In this document: in pieces, positions 45,746 to 58,695 of the stretch
How positions within the stretch are numbered: the stretch's first letter is position 1
Layout of the letters: each line of letters starts with the position of its first letter
Origin: Dromaius novaehollandiae
Lineage: Eukaryota > Chordata > Aves > Casuariiformes > Dromaiidae
Assembly: GCF_036370855.1 (NCBI RefSeq)
Contig: NC_088106.1
Location: forward strand, 35,974,501 to 36,038,500
DNA: 64,000 bases
Direction of reading: 5' to 3'
Made by a program: the position numbers and the translations under genes
Notes under the pieces: generated by a model
What the model was told of the DNA's origin: nothing
The model's database searches: none
What the model saw: the letters and a program-made list of their open reading frames with translations, nothing else

Positions 45746-48700
45746 GCTCTTATTGTCCCTCCTGGTTTGTGTTAGGTTATGGGACTAAAGGCTAATCTCC
45801 ACACACACAGAGGAGCAGAGGAACAATGACAGGCTGAGGAACCCTCCGTAACCTCATCAGAACCAACAGGGCTCCCTAACATGGCTTCTCAGCCCATGAT
45901 CCTGGTGTGACACCCACCACATGAGTCAGTGGTCTCCCTGGACCACCTTGCAGATCCCCTTGGAGGGGTTACTGCTTGCAGGGCTATGGGACTCAATACG
46001 GGATGCCAGGAAGAACATCTTGCAATTGAGACTCATTATGGGCTGTTTAGAGGAAAGACCCAAGGCAGTGAAAGAGAGGGATCAAGCTAGTTTTGGGGAG
46101 GAACCAATGTGGAAAAGCAGAAGAAAAAGGGGATAAAAGGTGCAGATTGCTTGTGAAAAGGTGCTTGGCCAGTAAGCTGCTCTGGCCCTGTGCCTGATAA
46201 CTGCAGCCTGTCCTGTCCTCTTCTTAACTCCCTTGTGAACTATTCTCTGGGGTGAGGGGACCCTCTCCTTTCTGTTTGTGCAAGTGCTGTTTTCTGTGTT
46301 GAGCTGTGTGATTGGTGATAAATATATGCAGTGTGTGCAGGTGTGCTTGTCTGACTACTGGTAAAACAGGTTCAGCCTTGCTATTGCCTGGACCTGGGGA
46401 CATGGAGCTGTGGCAGCCTGGCTTCTGCTGGGCTATCGGATTTGGCATCTCCTACCTGAGTGCACATACAAGGCTGAGTGGAGGCAGTCTCGTGTGGGAG
46501 CTCCCACTGCTGCTGTCAGTGCTGGCCCCTCTGTACCACTGGTGTTGTTAAAAAGCACGTGTGTGGTGGCATACTTTCCCAGCTGCTCAAATCTACCTAT
46601 GAATGCAAAAGAAAGATGGTTTTGTGCTGCTTCCCAGCAGAAGCGACCAGCCTGTGCCTTGCAATGGATTTCCCTACAGGAAAGGGGAGCTGCTCAACCT
46701 CATGCACTATCCCACAGGCCACTGTAGCATAAAGAGCTCTGTCTGTTTGCCTCTCCTTTCAGCTAGGAAGCTCAGGAGCAAGCAGTGCAAGCCAGACCCT
46801 GGACTGGGGAATCAGGGTGTCTGGGTGCTGTAGGGGCCTTCCTCCAGGGACACCCCCCCCCCTCGAAGGTAAGCACTGCCCCAGAGCTGACACTGGACAG
46901 CCCAGGGACTGGCTGAGGCACAGAGGAGAGAAATGGCATTCCCCAGACTTGGCTGCCAGCAGTGCACTGGAGCTGGGAGGGAACCCAGGTGTCTGGGCTC
47001 CCAGTCAGCCTCTCCCCTGCTCTCCCCAGTAGACCCCTGCCTTTCACCTTCCCACCCAAACCAGAGAGGAGGGAGGCAGTCTTTGTACACCAGCCCTGCA
47101 CCACCCCCATGCCCAGCCCCGCTGCCCCAGGGCTGTGGGTGCAGCAGGTGCAGGTGTGCTGGACACTGTGCTGTGTGCACGCAGCACTGTGTTTGGGCAG
47201 GTGTGTGGAAAAGGGGCATGTGCAGCGTCCACGGCGTGCACAGGTCTCTTATCCCCATTCGGAACCACAGATATTAAGGGGGATCTTTGGCCACACCATG
47301 CTGCGTACTTCTGTAATATGCCCATTTAACGGTAAATTCTCTTGCTCCAAACCAACTGCAGGAGGTATCTTGGGGATGAAGGCACTCGCACCAGCTCCAT
47401 GAATTCTGAGTCCATTGAACCACATCAGTGTGTCACAAGATGTGCAACTCGGGAAGGCGAGAGAAGAAAGAGGGAAAAAGAAGAATCAGAGACTCTAAAT
47501 GCAGCAACTTAGGAAATTATTGTTGGTCTCTCTCATCTACTGACATAAACAAGCACAAAGTGCAATGGACTTTAGCAGCATTATTATGTTTTGGGAAGTC
47601 CAGTAAACTGGTGCTGCTTGGAAGATATACTGCAGAGGGAAATACAAGTTATCCCCGTACTTACCCTGAGATCTGCCTTGTGATAAGCTTGTATCACTGC
47701 TGCAATACCTTTGCTGAGGCAGCCTGGAAAAATGCAAAAAGACAGAGTGCCCATACCCTCTATTAGAACAGGTTTGGCTTTCAGGAACAAGGTGCTCTGA
47801 AAGACAGGAAATAAACTCTCCTGCATCATCTAGGAAAAACATTTTCACAGACAATGGACAAGCTGCATCAATCTCCTGGCAAACATCAACAAGCCATATA
47901 GTCTATGATGGCTTCCTTTCCCCTAAATGCCTGGCCTGTGGTTTATTTTAGCTGTGCTGACAGCAGATCGGCCCCTCTCCAGCAACTCAGTTGACAGTAT
48001 GAGAAAGACAGGAGTGCAGCTCCCATCACCTTGCTCAGTGTGCTCTCAAGAGGACCAGAAAGAGAAGGACCAGGGTAATGTTTCGCCCCGGTCTCCTGTG
48101 GGACCTTGCAATGAACTGCCACAGGCTCTTGCTTCCTTCCACAAGGGGCACTAAACCCACCCACAGATAGCCTTGCTCATCAGGCCTTTTTCAAGGTACG
48201 CCGAGCAACCTTGAGGGCAGCTGCAAACAAGGAACTGTCCCCACAACCCAGTCCCCACAAAAATTGCGTTTAATTTACTGAGGGAAGAAGTCATTCACTG
48301 GCAACTTTCACACAGCATCTGCTCTAAAACTGACTGCTGGCACTCTAGTTTCTGAGGTCTGACAAGGCTTTGTCACCATAACTGGAGGGGAATTCCCCCC
48401 AGAAGGTAACACAGTACCTGCTGACATTCTTCCCACCAAGATCAGGCTCTTGCTGAGAAGCACATCCACCCTTCAGAGATGCCGAAACACAACGCCTCCA
48501 AACGTCTAAGTGCGACTCCGCAGTGACTGACCGAACATGTCGCACGTTGCCTACATGGAGCAGAGAGAGAGCACAGGTGACTTTGCTGAGTAGCATCATC
48601 CTCAACTCCAGCAGAAAATGAGAAAGCCTCTTTCCCTTACAGAGCGTAACATCCTAGGTAAATCTCACCCACTGTCCCTGGTTTACTGAAAACAGACAAA

Positions 48701-49265
48701 AAATCATGGGAAGGACAAACCACCTTGAAACAGAAAGGTCACAAATGTTGCTTTTTTTTCTGTTTTCCCCCTCTGATTAGAGGCCTCCATGAACATTTTT
48801 GCTAGCTCTCCAGATAGGCAGGAGGACAAAACTACATGCTGTTCGTTGCTTGCTTCCACCCAGGGGTCTCACAGGGAACATGCTCAGACCTGCTTCCCTG
48901 CAGGAAGCTTACATAGAAAATCCACCCACGAGGAGGGCTCTGATGGCTTTCCAGACTGTCTGTATTGTCAGGAAAAAAAGACAGTCTGCACTGCAGTCAG
49001 CGTACAAAGGAACAGGAATAACGCTGGGTTCTGGATTCAAAGAGGGAGAGAAGGGAGAGCAGTTCAAAAAGAAGAAGGAATCTCCTTGCTTTGAGAGAAG
49101 CCTGTACTCCAGGACTGTCATGCAGACACCGCAGACAGACACATGATAGGAAGAGAAGGGTCTTGTACAAACGTACTAGGGCCTGATACATTCCTTTAGG
49201 GAACGGGTGCTGTAAACATGAGGGGGTATTTTTCTGGTTCCAGTGTGGACTGTGTGGAAACAACT

Positions 49266-49302
49266 GCGGGGCGGGGGGTGGGGGGTGGGGTGGGGGAGGA
49301 GA
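49266..49302 (+). other. G-run cluster, potential G-quadruplex
   Basis: Six or more consecutive runs of three to six guanines separated by single bases (ggggcggggggtgggg and onward). The loops are one base long, the most favourable class for a parallel G-quadruplex. Confidence 0.6.
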
Positions 49303-52300
49303 AGAATACCCTAGTTTCTGCCTCTCATCTAATATCTGAAAAAGAGTGATGAGAGACCTCCCTTTTACTGCCAGGAGAAATGAGTGATAATTACCCTAAG
49401 AAGATAAAACTGTCAGTCAAGGGAAACGCCAGGACTGGCCTTCAGGAATCAGAGGTAGCTGGAGATGCCATGTTCTGAAATGTCTTTCAAGCCCTGCCCT
49501 GCAGCATATTGGAATCACATTAAGAGAAATAACCTGATAGCCGCTCTGTGACGTACTAAGTTGATCTTACTTCGGGAAGATTATGAATGAAGGAGCAGGG
49601 GGGAGAGAAGGAAGGAAGGGAGGGAAGATTGGGTCTCTTTGGACACCACTGCATTTGCCCAGCCACAGTATTTCTCACCACAGTATTTCTCACTTCGGAA
49701 TGATTTCTGAGGAGGGAACTAGAACATGTAATTAAGTGTGTCATTAAATACTTAGGATGCAAAATTGTTAGTGGAATTCTGTTTTTCCTTCCTATAGATA
49801 TGTTCCTCAACAAAAAAAGAAAGACAATCCAATAACATTGAGAATCAGAGCTGGAAGATGGCTGGCAACACCTTTGCTCCGCTTATATTTCTTCATCATT
49901 TACAGTATTTTGAAAGCACAATTTGCTGTATGAGTGCCTCAGCTCTAGACACATTCTTTGAATTTAAATACGTTTTCAATGGCTGGTGACATCCACTGTA
50001 CCCAAACTGCAACAAGATCAGTTTGCACTTGTAGCTCTTTGTTAGCTGGTGATTTGAGACCCAATTCTGCCAAAGCGTGCCTGTAGATAGAATTTTAAAT
50101 GTTCATGGTTTCAGAAATTTCTTCTCGAGCAGCATCCCCTCCTTCACTGAGCTCAGGATGCCTATGCCACACCTGTGTGGAGTATAAAATAATGAGGACT
50201 GAAAGCTTAAGTGTGTCTGTAACAAGGTGGAAGAGATGCTTATGGCTGCAACTCAGTATGAGAGGGAAAGCAGGAAAAAGCAGGAAAAGCAAAGAAGCGT
50301 TTTCAGAAAGGGCTAAAGAACCCAACAGAGGAGAAGAAGATTTAATACTGCAGCTGGGTGTTTTTTTCTTCCCCAACTCTCAAATCAACTATTGATCAGC
50401 AAATTCAAACATTAACCAAGATTTGTTTTTTTATCCCTCTCAGTTCTGCCAAACGTCAGTGTAATACATGCTAGGCCTTTTGTTTCAGCTGGTGCATCCT
50501 GACGGCATGGCAAAGCCAAGGCATTGTAGGTCCCCTGCTTACACCTGTCCATAACTTTGTTGTGCTGGTCAGGATTCCCTGAGAGTTGTCATTAGGTGCA
50601 ATTCATTTACCCAAGAACGTAAGACACTAGCTCCTCTTTAATATTAGCTGACAGGTTATGTTATATAGCATCCTTTCCCAGAAGCAGTGGAGAAGAAGTC
50701 ACAGTTCAACAGATAATGGGTTATTTTCCAAAATTCCTGGAAAGGACAATACCAATTGTAATTTGGCTCCACAATTTATAGTACACTGTTAAACACTGTG
50801 GAGAATGGCAAGAGGCCAGAAGGAGGCAGAATTGAGTAAAATTGCATCTCAGCTGTAAAACAGGTCATTTTGAATGCATGCAGTCCAGAGGCGCCTGAAT
50901 TTTACAGACCTCCATACTACGAGCTCCAATTGAAACAAAATGCTTCTGTACATTGCTGCTTCATAATTTCATCTGTTAGATGCAGTTCCAACTCTTAGTC
51001 CTTTGGGTTCTGTAAAACAATCACTTCCATTGCAAAAATGAATGGTATTGAGAAAAAGCCTACTAAAAATGGGGGGGAGTAGCTGAATTTCACCCTACAC
51101 GGGATTTTTACAGCAGCCCAAGTCACATATGGCAGCAATGGCTTCTGCAGAGAGGCCCAAAGCTGCCTTCTCCACAGAACTGACAAGGAAAAAAACCTTC
51201 ATCCTGTTTGGCTGATCTCAAATATACAGGCCCAGAGCATCCAGGCTGTTAACAAGACTGCTTTAGAGTACCAGTCTGAAAGATTCAGCACCACTTTGTC
51301 CTGTGGTCACAATACTGGAAAAGCCCTGCCCAAACCTCAAAATCTATTCGCTAGTAGACATGAGGGAAAAAGGCCCACAAAGTCCTTCAAAATCAAGATG
51401 CCAAGCAAGAAGTATCGTTTGAATCCAATTCACTCTAGCTGGCTATTCTGCAGATGAATAATGAGTTCACTGCCAACTTGCTGCTCTTCATGCTTTGGAC
51501 ACAGCAAACAGGAAAGAAGAAAAGGTTGGGGGGGGGAAGGGGGAGAAAGGAAAGAAGACAGGGAGTAGAAATGGGCATTTTGGGCTGATATTGTTAGGAT
51601 ACCAGAGAGTTATCAACAAGAAAATAGGCTGGGCTGTCACATTAAACATGGCTTTTGACAGCTGAGAAACAGTAGGGCCTGGATGCAGAATCAATTCCTG
51701 CCACAGACTTTTCTTCTCAGGAAGTTCTTGTCCATTCCTGCTTAACACAAGACCTGGGCACAACTCAGCCCCTTAAAGAGGCTGTAAACTGGAGCTGAAA
51801 AGTGCCCGACTCACCTTATTGTGCCAGTCTTGCTCAACCCCCTCCTAAACTTCACTTAGATGTGTGGCACTGCAGTACGTGATCATGACAATTCAGATTC
51901 CCAGAACACCTAGCTGGAGCAGGAGAGACTTCTAGTCTCTACTCTAGCATTTCTCACTGCTGAGGGCTTGCCTTTGCAACCTTGAGATTGTTTGTATTTC
52001 AAGAAATTGTATTTTAAACTGCCAAAAGTCCTTCTAAGCAAGTAACGCATAGCACGGGAGCTGTCAGGACACATCAGCTCCTTAGTCCCACTGAGCTTCC
52101 TTTCACCTGCTTGAACTACAAGAACTAACTGCAGCAACACATTATTCTTTTTTAGAAAAACCTACAGTGCAACCACCTCATGTATTTTCCCAGTGTATTT
52201 CCCAGTACCTTATAGGCAGCAGAGAGATGCTGAAGCTGGAGAATAAGGAGCTGGCTCCAGGTTTGCAGAGTGTTCTCTGGCAGTTCTCCCTCTCTCTGCT

Positions 52301-52688
52301 GCTGGACTCCTCAGCCCTTCTCCTCTTGGCAGAAGCTCAACTGCTTGCCCATCTCCAATAGACTTTTTTGTGCTCTTGCAGTAAAAAGGAACTCACTAGA
52401 ACAGCAGAAGGTGGCACATCAACAATAACAGCTCTACACCTCCCTACTTCCCAGCTGTTGGCTCTGAAGCAGGAAAACATCAGAATTGCTCTGCTTAACA
52501 GAGGCAAGGACAGTTCCCCCTGCCCCCACCAAATGGTTCTTCTCCCTTATCATCCAAAACAGCTGAATCCTTTAGACTGCCTCCTTCCCAGAAAAGATCT
52601 GCCCAAAATATAAGCAACTAAACCTTGTATCCAGCAACTGCTGAAGATCAAATTCAGCTATAGGCACCTGGTGCCACCAAAAGATTAA

Positions 52689-52760
52689 AGAACATCATAA
52701 TCATAGGATGTTGCAGGAAGAGCCTCTTGAAAGGGATCTTAAACTCATGGCTGTAACTTC
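52689..52760 (-). mobile_element. CR1 3' tail remnant
   Basis: 'aatcataggatgttgcagg' and 'gaaagggatcttaaactcatgg' correspond to the reversed CR1 end (aatcatagaatggtt... aagggaccttaaagatcat). Decayed. Confidence 0.6.
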
Positions 52761-53126
52761 TCTTCCACTTTTCTGAAGCTGTCTCATGGGTCTATGTTAC
52801 CACAGTCCAAAATAAGTTGTCCACAGTCCAAAAGGGGGTCCAAAAGTTGTCCAAAGTCACCACAGTCCAAAAGCCCTCCCTATTCTGCTTGAAAGTCGTT
52901 CAGAAAAGCTCAGATGCCCTCTTTCAGCCTTATTCATATGCTGTTAAGAGCATCAGCTTGTAGAAATTCTTAGGCTAATGTCAGAAACTGTCAGCAGCCA
53001 TGTTATGCTGAGTACCTGCCCTCTTACCTGAGCAGTTACTAGGTTTCATCTGTATCAACAAGACATAACAGTGTAGCATGCAGCTGATGGAACACTATTT
53101 CAGAAAATTTATTTAATTTTCCTCTC

Positions 53127-53332
53127 CTACTTCCTGCATGCTGTTGCCAATAATTCTGAAACCACGTCCTCCACAAACATCTCTTCGAATACAAGGTGGT
53201 TGCTTACAAAGTGCTTCCCAACACTTTTCAGAGCAAATGAACCTCCAGAAGACAGCCAGCCACACTCCGCAAGACAGCCTGGGACGCTCGCATGCTCAGC
53301 TGAAACCTTCTCCCGCATCCCCACGATTGTTG
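53127..53332 (-). CDS. Possible terminal exon of the tandem-exon gene
   Basis: A minus-strand open frame ends at TAG (53127-53129), with AATAAA 14 bases later (53108-53113). Three AG acceptors lie in the right place (exon starts 53332, 53299 or 53278). All three join in frame with the phase-1 exit of the tandem exons. The encoded end reads SFALKSVGKHFVSNHLVFEE, then MFVEDVVSELLATACRK. The last stretch can form an amphipathic helix, loosely like the RII-binding helix of A-kinase anchors; that is only a resemblance. In frame B the exon would end after about 30 residues. Confidence 0.35.
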
Positions 53333-56300
53333 CTACAATGCAAGTACACATGCCAGCACAGACACAGCCTTCCTAAACGCAGCTCTCTCCTGCCTGCCAC
53401 AGCCACTCACACAAAAAGCCTCCATGGCCTGGGCAGCTCTTCCACTTGGGGGAGACACCCAAGAGTTCCCGCTCCTACAGCACCTCCTTTATCCCGGCAG
53501 CACTACGACCTCTCACTGCCCTTCAAATCCAACACTCCCAAAAAGAACGACAGCTGCAACAACAGGAAAAACACAATCCCCAGGGTTCCCCAAACTAACA
53601 CCTGCCGCCACCTACCTGGGAGCTGCTGCCTGAGCTCGACCAGTCCATCGGCTGGGGTGACCTGGCCGATGCCAGCCCAGCTGTCTTCACCGCCTGCAAA
53701 GCAAAAGGAGGCATTTTGAGGCAAAGGCACACTGAGAGAACCACCAAGAGCCACTGCCTCTTCTCTCCCGGGTCCTGCCACATGCCAAGGACAGCAAACA
53801 CAAGCCCAGGTGCCCCTGCAACAATGTCTCTTGTATTATGCCCCATTTTGGGCACAGCCAAATGCACGCAAGGCACACAATGGTGCCCCATTTTGTGCAC
53901 AACCAAAGGCACACAAACATGCATGCAAAACAGGCTTCCAAGCTCTCACTTCGAAGACCATCTCGCAATGGCACCTCTCTGCTCAGCGGCACACACCCTT
54001 GCCAAGCCACCCTCCCCACCTCTCCCCAAACTAACTCCTGCCGCCACCTACCTGGGAGCTGCTGCCTGAGCTCGACCAGTCCATCGGCTGGGCTGACCTG
54101 GCCGATGCCAGCCCAGCTGTCTTCACCGCCTGCAAAGCAAAAGGAGGCATTTTGAGGCAAAGGCACACTGAGAGAACCACCAAGAGCCACTGCCTCTTCT
54201 CTCCCGGGTCCTGCCACATGCCAAGGACAGCAAACGCACTTCCTGGCCAACTCGCAACAAAGTCCCCTCTACTCTAGCCCAATCTGTGCCCAAGCAAAGG
54301 CACACAAGGCAAACATTCGTGTGCCCCATTTTGGGCACAACCAAAGGCACACAAGCATGGATGCACAACAGGCTTCCAAATTCACGCTTCCAAGCCCATC
54401 TTGCAGTGGTGCCTCTCTGCTCAGCGGCACACACCCTTGCCAAGCCACCCTCCCCAACTCTCCCCAAACTAACACCTGCCGCCACCTACCTGGGAGCTGC
54501 TGCCTGAGCTCGACCAGTCCATCGGCTGGGCTGACCTGGCCGATGCCAGCCCAGCTGTCTTCACCGCCTGCAAAGCAAAAGGAGGCATTTTGAGGCTAAG
54601 GCCTGCGGAAAGAACCACCAAGAGCCACTGCCTCTTCTCTCCCGGGTCCTGCCACATGCCAAGGACAGCAAACACATGCCCAGGTGTCCCAGCAACAACG
54701 TCTATTGCATTATGCTCCAATCTGGGCACAACCAAAGGCACACAATGTACACATTTGTGCTCCACTGTGTGCACAACCAAAAGCACACAAGCATGGATGC
54801 ACAACAGGCTTCCAAGCTCTCACTTCGAAGACAATCTCGCAATGGCACCTCTCTGTGCATCGGCACACACCCTTGCCAAGCCACCCTCCCCACCTCTCCC
54901 CAAACTAACTCGTGCCACCACCTACCTGGGAGCTGCTGCCTGAGCTCGACCAGTCCATCGGCTGGGCTGACCTGCCCGATGCCAGCCCAGCTGTCTTCAC
55001 CGCCTGCAAAGCAAAAGGAGGCATTTTGAGGCAAAGGCCTGCGGAAAGAAACACCAAGAGCCACTGCCTCTTCTCTCCCGGGTCCTGCCACATGCCAAGG
55101 ACAGCACACACATGCCCAGGTGCCCCCACAACAACGTCTCTTGCATTATACCCTATTTTGGGCACAACCAAAGGCACACAAGCATGGATGCATAACAGGC
55201 TTCCAAGCTCTCACTTCCAAGACCATCTCGCAATGGCACCTCTCTGTGCATCGGCACACACCCTTGCCAAGCCACCCTCCCCACCTCTCCCCAAACTAAC
55301 TCCTGCCGCCACCTACCTGGGAGCTGCTGCCTGAGCTCGACCAGTCCATCGGCTGGGCTGACCTGGCCGATGCCAGCCCAGCTGTCTTCACCACCTGCGA
55401 AGCAAAAGGAGGCATTTTGAGGCAAGGGCACACAGAAAGAACCACCAAGAGCCACTGCCTCTTCTCTCCCGGGTCCTGCCACATGCCAAGGACAGCAAAC
55501 ACATGCCCAGGCGCCCCCGCAACAACGTCTCTTGTATTATGCCCCATTTTGTGCACAACCAAAGGCACACAAGCGTGGATGCAAAACAGGCTTCCAAATT
55601 CACGCTTCCAAGACCATCTTGAAGTGGCACCTCTCTGCTCAGCGGCACACACCCTTGCCAAGCCACCCTCCCCACCTCTCCCCAAACTAACTCCTGCCGC
55701 CTACCTGGGAGCTGCTGCCTGAGCTCGACCAGTCCATCGGCTGGGCTGACCTGGCTGATGCCTGCCCAGCTGTCTTCACCGCCTGCAAACCAAACGGCAG
55801 CATTTTAAGGCAAGGGCACACAGAAAGAACCACCAAGAGCCACTGCCTCTTCTCTCCCGGGTCCTGCCACATGCCAAGGACAGCAAACACATTCCCAGGT
55901 CCCCCCGCAATAACGTCTCTTGCATAATGCCCCATTTTGGGCACAACCAAAAGCACGCAAGGCGCACATTTGTGCCCCACTGTGTGCACCACCAAAGGCA
56001 CACAAGCATGGACTCACAAGAGGCTACCAAGCTCTCAATTCCAAGCCCATCTTGCAATGGCGTCTCTCTGCTCAGCGGCACACACCCTTGCCAAGCCACC
56101 CTCCCCACCTCTCCCCTAAATAACTCCTGCCGCCACCTACCTGGGAGCTGCTGCCTGAGCTCGACCAGTCCATCGGCTGGGCTGACCTGGCTGATGCCTG
56201 CCCAGCTGTCTTCACCGCCTGCAAACCAAAGGGCAGCATTTTAAGGCAAGGGCACACAGAAAGAACCACCAAGAGCCACTGCCTCTTCTCTCCCGGGTCC

Positions 56301-58695
56301 TGCCACATGACAAAACCAGCAAACACATTCCCAGGTCCCCCCGCAATAACGTCTCTTGCATTATGCCCCATTTCGTGCACAACCAAAGGCACACAAGCGT
56401 GGATGCAAAACAGGCTTCCAAGACCATGCTACCAAGCCCATCTAGCAATGGCACCTCTCTGCGCAGCGGAACACACCCTTGCCAAGCCACCCTCTCCAAC
56501 TCTGCCCAAACTAACACCTCTTGCCACCCACCTGGGAGCTGCTGCCTGAGCTCGACCAGTCCATCGGCTGGGCTGACCTGGCTGATGCCAGCCCAGCTGT
56601 CTTCACCACCTGAAAAGCAAAAGGAGGCACTTTAAGGCAAAGGCCTGCGGAAAGAACCACCAAGAGCCACTGCCTCTTCTCTGTTGGGTCCTGCCACATG
56701 CCAAGGACGGCAAACGCACTTCCTGGCCAACTCGCAACAAAGTCCCCTCTACTCTAGCCCAATCTGTGCCCAAGCAAAGGCACGCAAGGCACACATTCGT
56801 GTGCCCCATTTTGTGCACAACCAAAGGCACACAAGCATGGATGCACAAGAGGCTTCCAAATTCACGCTTCCAAGCCCATCTTGCAGTGGTGCCTCTCTGC
56901 TCAGCGGCACACACCCTTGCCAAGCCACCCTCCCCACCTCTCCCCAAACTAACTCCTGCCGCCACCTACCTGGGAGCTGCTGCCTGAGCTCGACCAGTCC
57001 ATCGGCTGGGCTGACCTGGCTGATGCCACCCCAGCTGTCTTCACTGCCTGCAAAGGAAAAGGAGGCATTTCGAGGCAAAGGCCTGCAGAAAGAAACACCA
57101 AGAGCTACTGCCTCTTCTCTCCCGGGTCCTGCCACATGACAAGGACAGCAAACACATTCCCAGGTCCCCAGCAACAATGTCTCTTGCATTATGCCCCATT
57201 TTGGGCACAGCCAAAGGAACACAAGGCGCACATTCGTGTGCCCCATTTTGTGCACCTCCAAAGGCACACAAGCGTGGATGCAAAACAGGCTTCCAAATTC
57301 ACGCTTCCAAGAACATCTTGAAGTGGCACCTCTCTGCTCAGCGGCACACACCCTTGCCAAGCCACCCTCCCCACCTCTCCCCAAACTAACTCCTGCCGCC
57401 TACCTGGGAGCTGCTGCCTGAGCTCGACCAGTCCATCGGCTGGGCTGACCTGGCCGATGCCAGCCCAGCTGTCTTCACCACCTGCAAAGCAAAAGGAGGC
57501 ATTTTGAGGCAAGGGCACACAGAAAGAACCACCAAGAGCCACTGCCTCTTCTCTGTCGGGTCCTGCTGCATGCCAAGGACAGCAAACACATGCCCAGGCG
57601 CCCCCGCAACAACGTCTCTTGTATTATGCCCCATTTTGTGCACAACCAAAGGCACACAAGCGTGGATGCAAAACAGGCTTCCAAATTCACGCTTCCAAGA
57701 ACATCTTGAAGTGGCACCTCTCTGCTCAGCGGCACACACCCTTGCCAAGCCACCCTCCCCACCTCTCCCCAAACTAACTCCTGCCGCCTACCTGGGAGCT
57801 GCTGCCTGAGCTCGACCAGTCCATCGGCTGGGCTGACCAAGCTGATACCACCCAAGCTGTCTTCACCACCTGCAAAGCAAAAAGAGGCATTTTGAGGGAG
57901 AGGCACACTGAGAGAACCCCCAAGAGCCACTGCCTCTTCTCTCCCGGGTCCTGCCACATTACAAACCCATCAAACACATTCCCAGGTCCCCAGGAACAAC
58001 GTCTCTTGCATTATGCCCCATTTTGGGCACAACCAAAGGCACACAAGCATGGATGCACAACAGGCTTCCAAATTCACGCTTCCAAGCCCATCTTACAGTG
58101 GTGCCTCTCTGTGCAGCGGCACACACCCTTGCCGAGCCACCCTCCCCAACTCTCCCCAAACTAATACCTGCCGCCACCTACCTGGGAGCTGCTGCCTGAG
58201 CTCGACCAGTCCATCAGCTGGGCTGACCTGGCTGATGCCAGCCCAGCTGTCTTCACCACCTGAAAAGCAAAAGGAGGCACTTTAAGGCAAAGGCCTGCGG
58301 AAAGAACCACCAAGAGCCACTGCCTCTTCTCTGTTGGGTCCTGCCACATGCCAAGGACAGCAAACACAAGCCCAGGTGCCCCTGCAACAATGTCTCTTGT
58401 ATTATGCCCCATTTTGGGCACAGCCAAATGCACGCAAGGCACACAATGGTGCCCCATTTTGTGCACAACCAAAGGCACACAAGCATGCATGCAAAACAGG
58501 CTTCCAAGCTCCCACTTCCCAGCCCATCTTGCAATGGCACCTCTCTGCTCAGCAGCACACACCCTTGCCAAGCCAGCCTCCCCACCTCTCCCCAAACTAA
58601 CTCCTGCCGCCACCTACCTGGGAGCTGCTGCCTGAGCTCGACCAGTCCATCGGCTGGGCTGACCTGGCCGATGCCAGCCTAGCTTTTTTCACCAC
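53127..58695 (-). CDS. Candidate repeat-protein gene built from the tandem exons
   Basis: If spliced on minus, each 78-bp exon adds 26 residues without shifting frame. Two frames are possible. Frame A (phase 1) gives a repeat starting GGEDSWAGIGQ and ending DGLVELRQQLP. Frame B (phase 0) gives AVKTAGLASARSAQPMD ending SSGSSSQ. The third frame is stopped. Frame A is broken in the first transcribed copy (TAG, 58679-58681); frame B is open in all 13. Base changes between copies do not clearly favour either frame. A possible upstream coding segment is at 59470-59684 and a possible terminal exon at 53127-53332. I do not recognise the protein. It could also be a non-coding satellite that grew from an exon-bearing fragment. 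Confidence 0.4.

Larger units (their letters stand above)
40734..45750 (-). mobile_element. 5'-truncated gammaretrovirus-like ERV
   Basis: Minus-strand provirus remnant. From high to low coordinates it carries the end of gag (nucleocapsid), protease, reverse transcriptase, RNase H, integrase, a small transmembrane env remnant, the polypurine tract and the 3' LTR. There is no 5' LTR; homology stops near 45750. Most of env (the surface unit) is missing: only a few hundred bases separate integrase from the TM remnant. Stops and frameshifts break pol in several places, so it cannot make virus. A single zinc knuckle and an in-frame stop at the gag-pol junction point to a gamma-type lineage. Confidence 0.9.
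45751..53100. other. Large stretch without a recognised gene
   Basis: No ORF with a recognisable domain. A TATA-like GGGGATAAAAGG with an upstream CCAAT lies at about 46100-46140 and might be a promoter or an LTR remnant next to the broken ERV end. A G-rich run is at about 49268-49300. A minus-strand CR1 tail remnant is near 52690-52760. The remainder looks like ordinary intergenic DNA. Confidence 0.45.
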
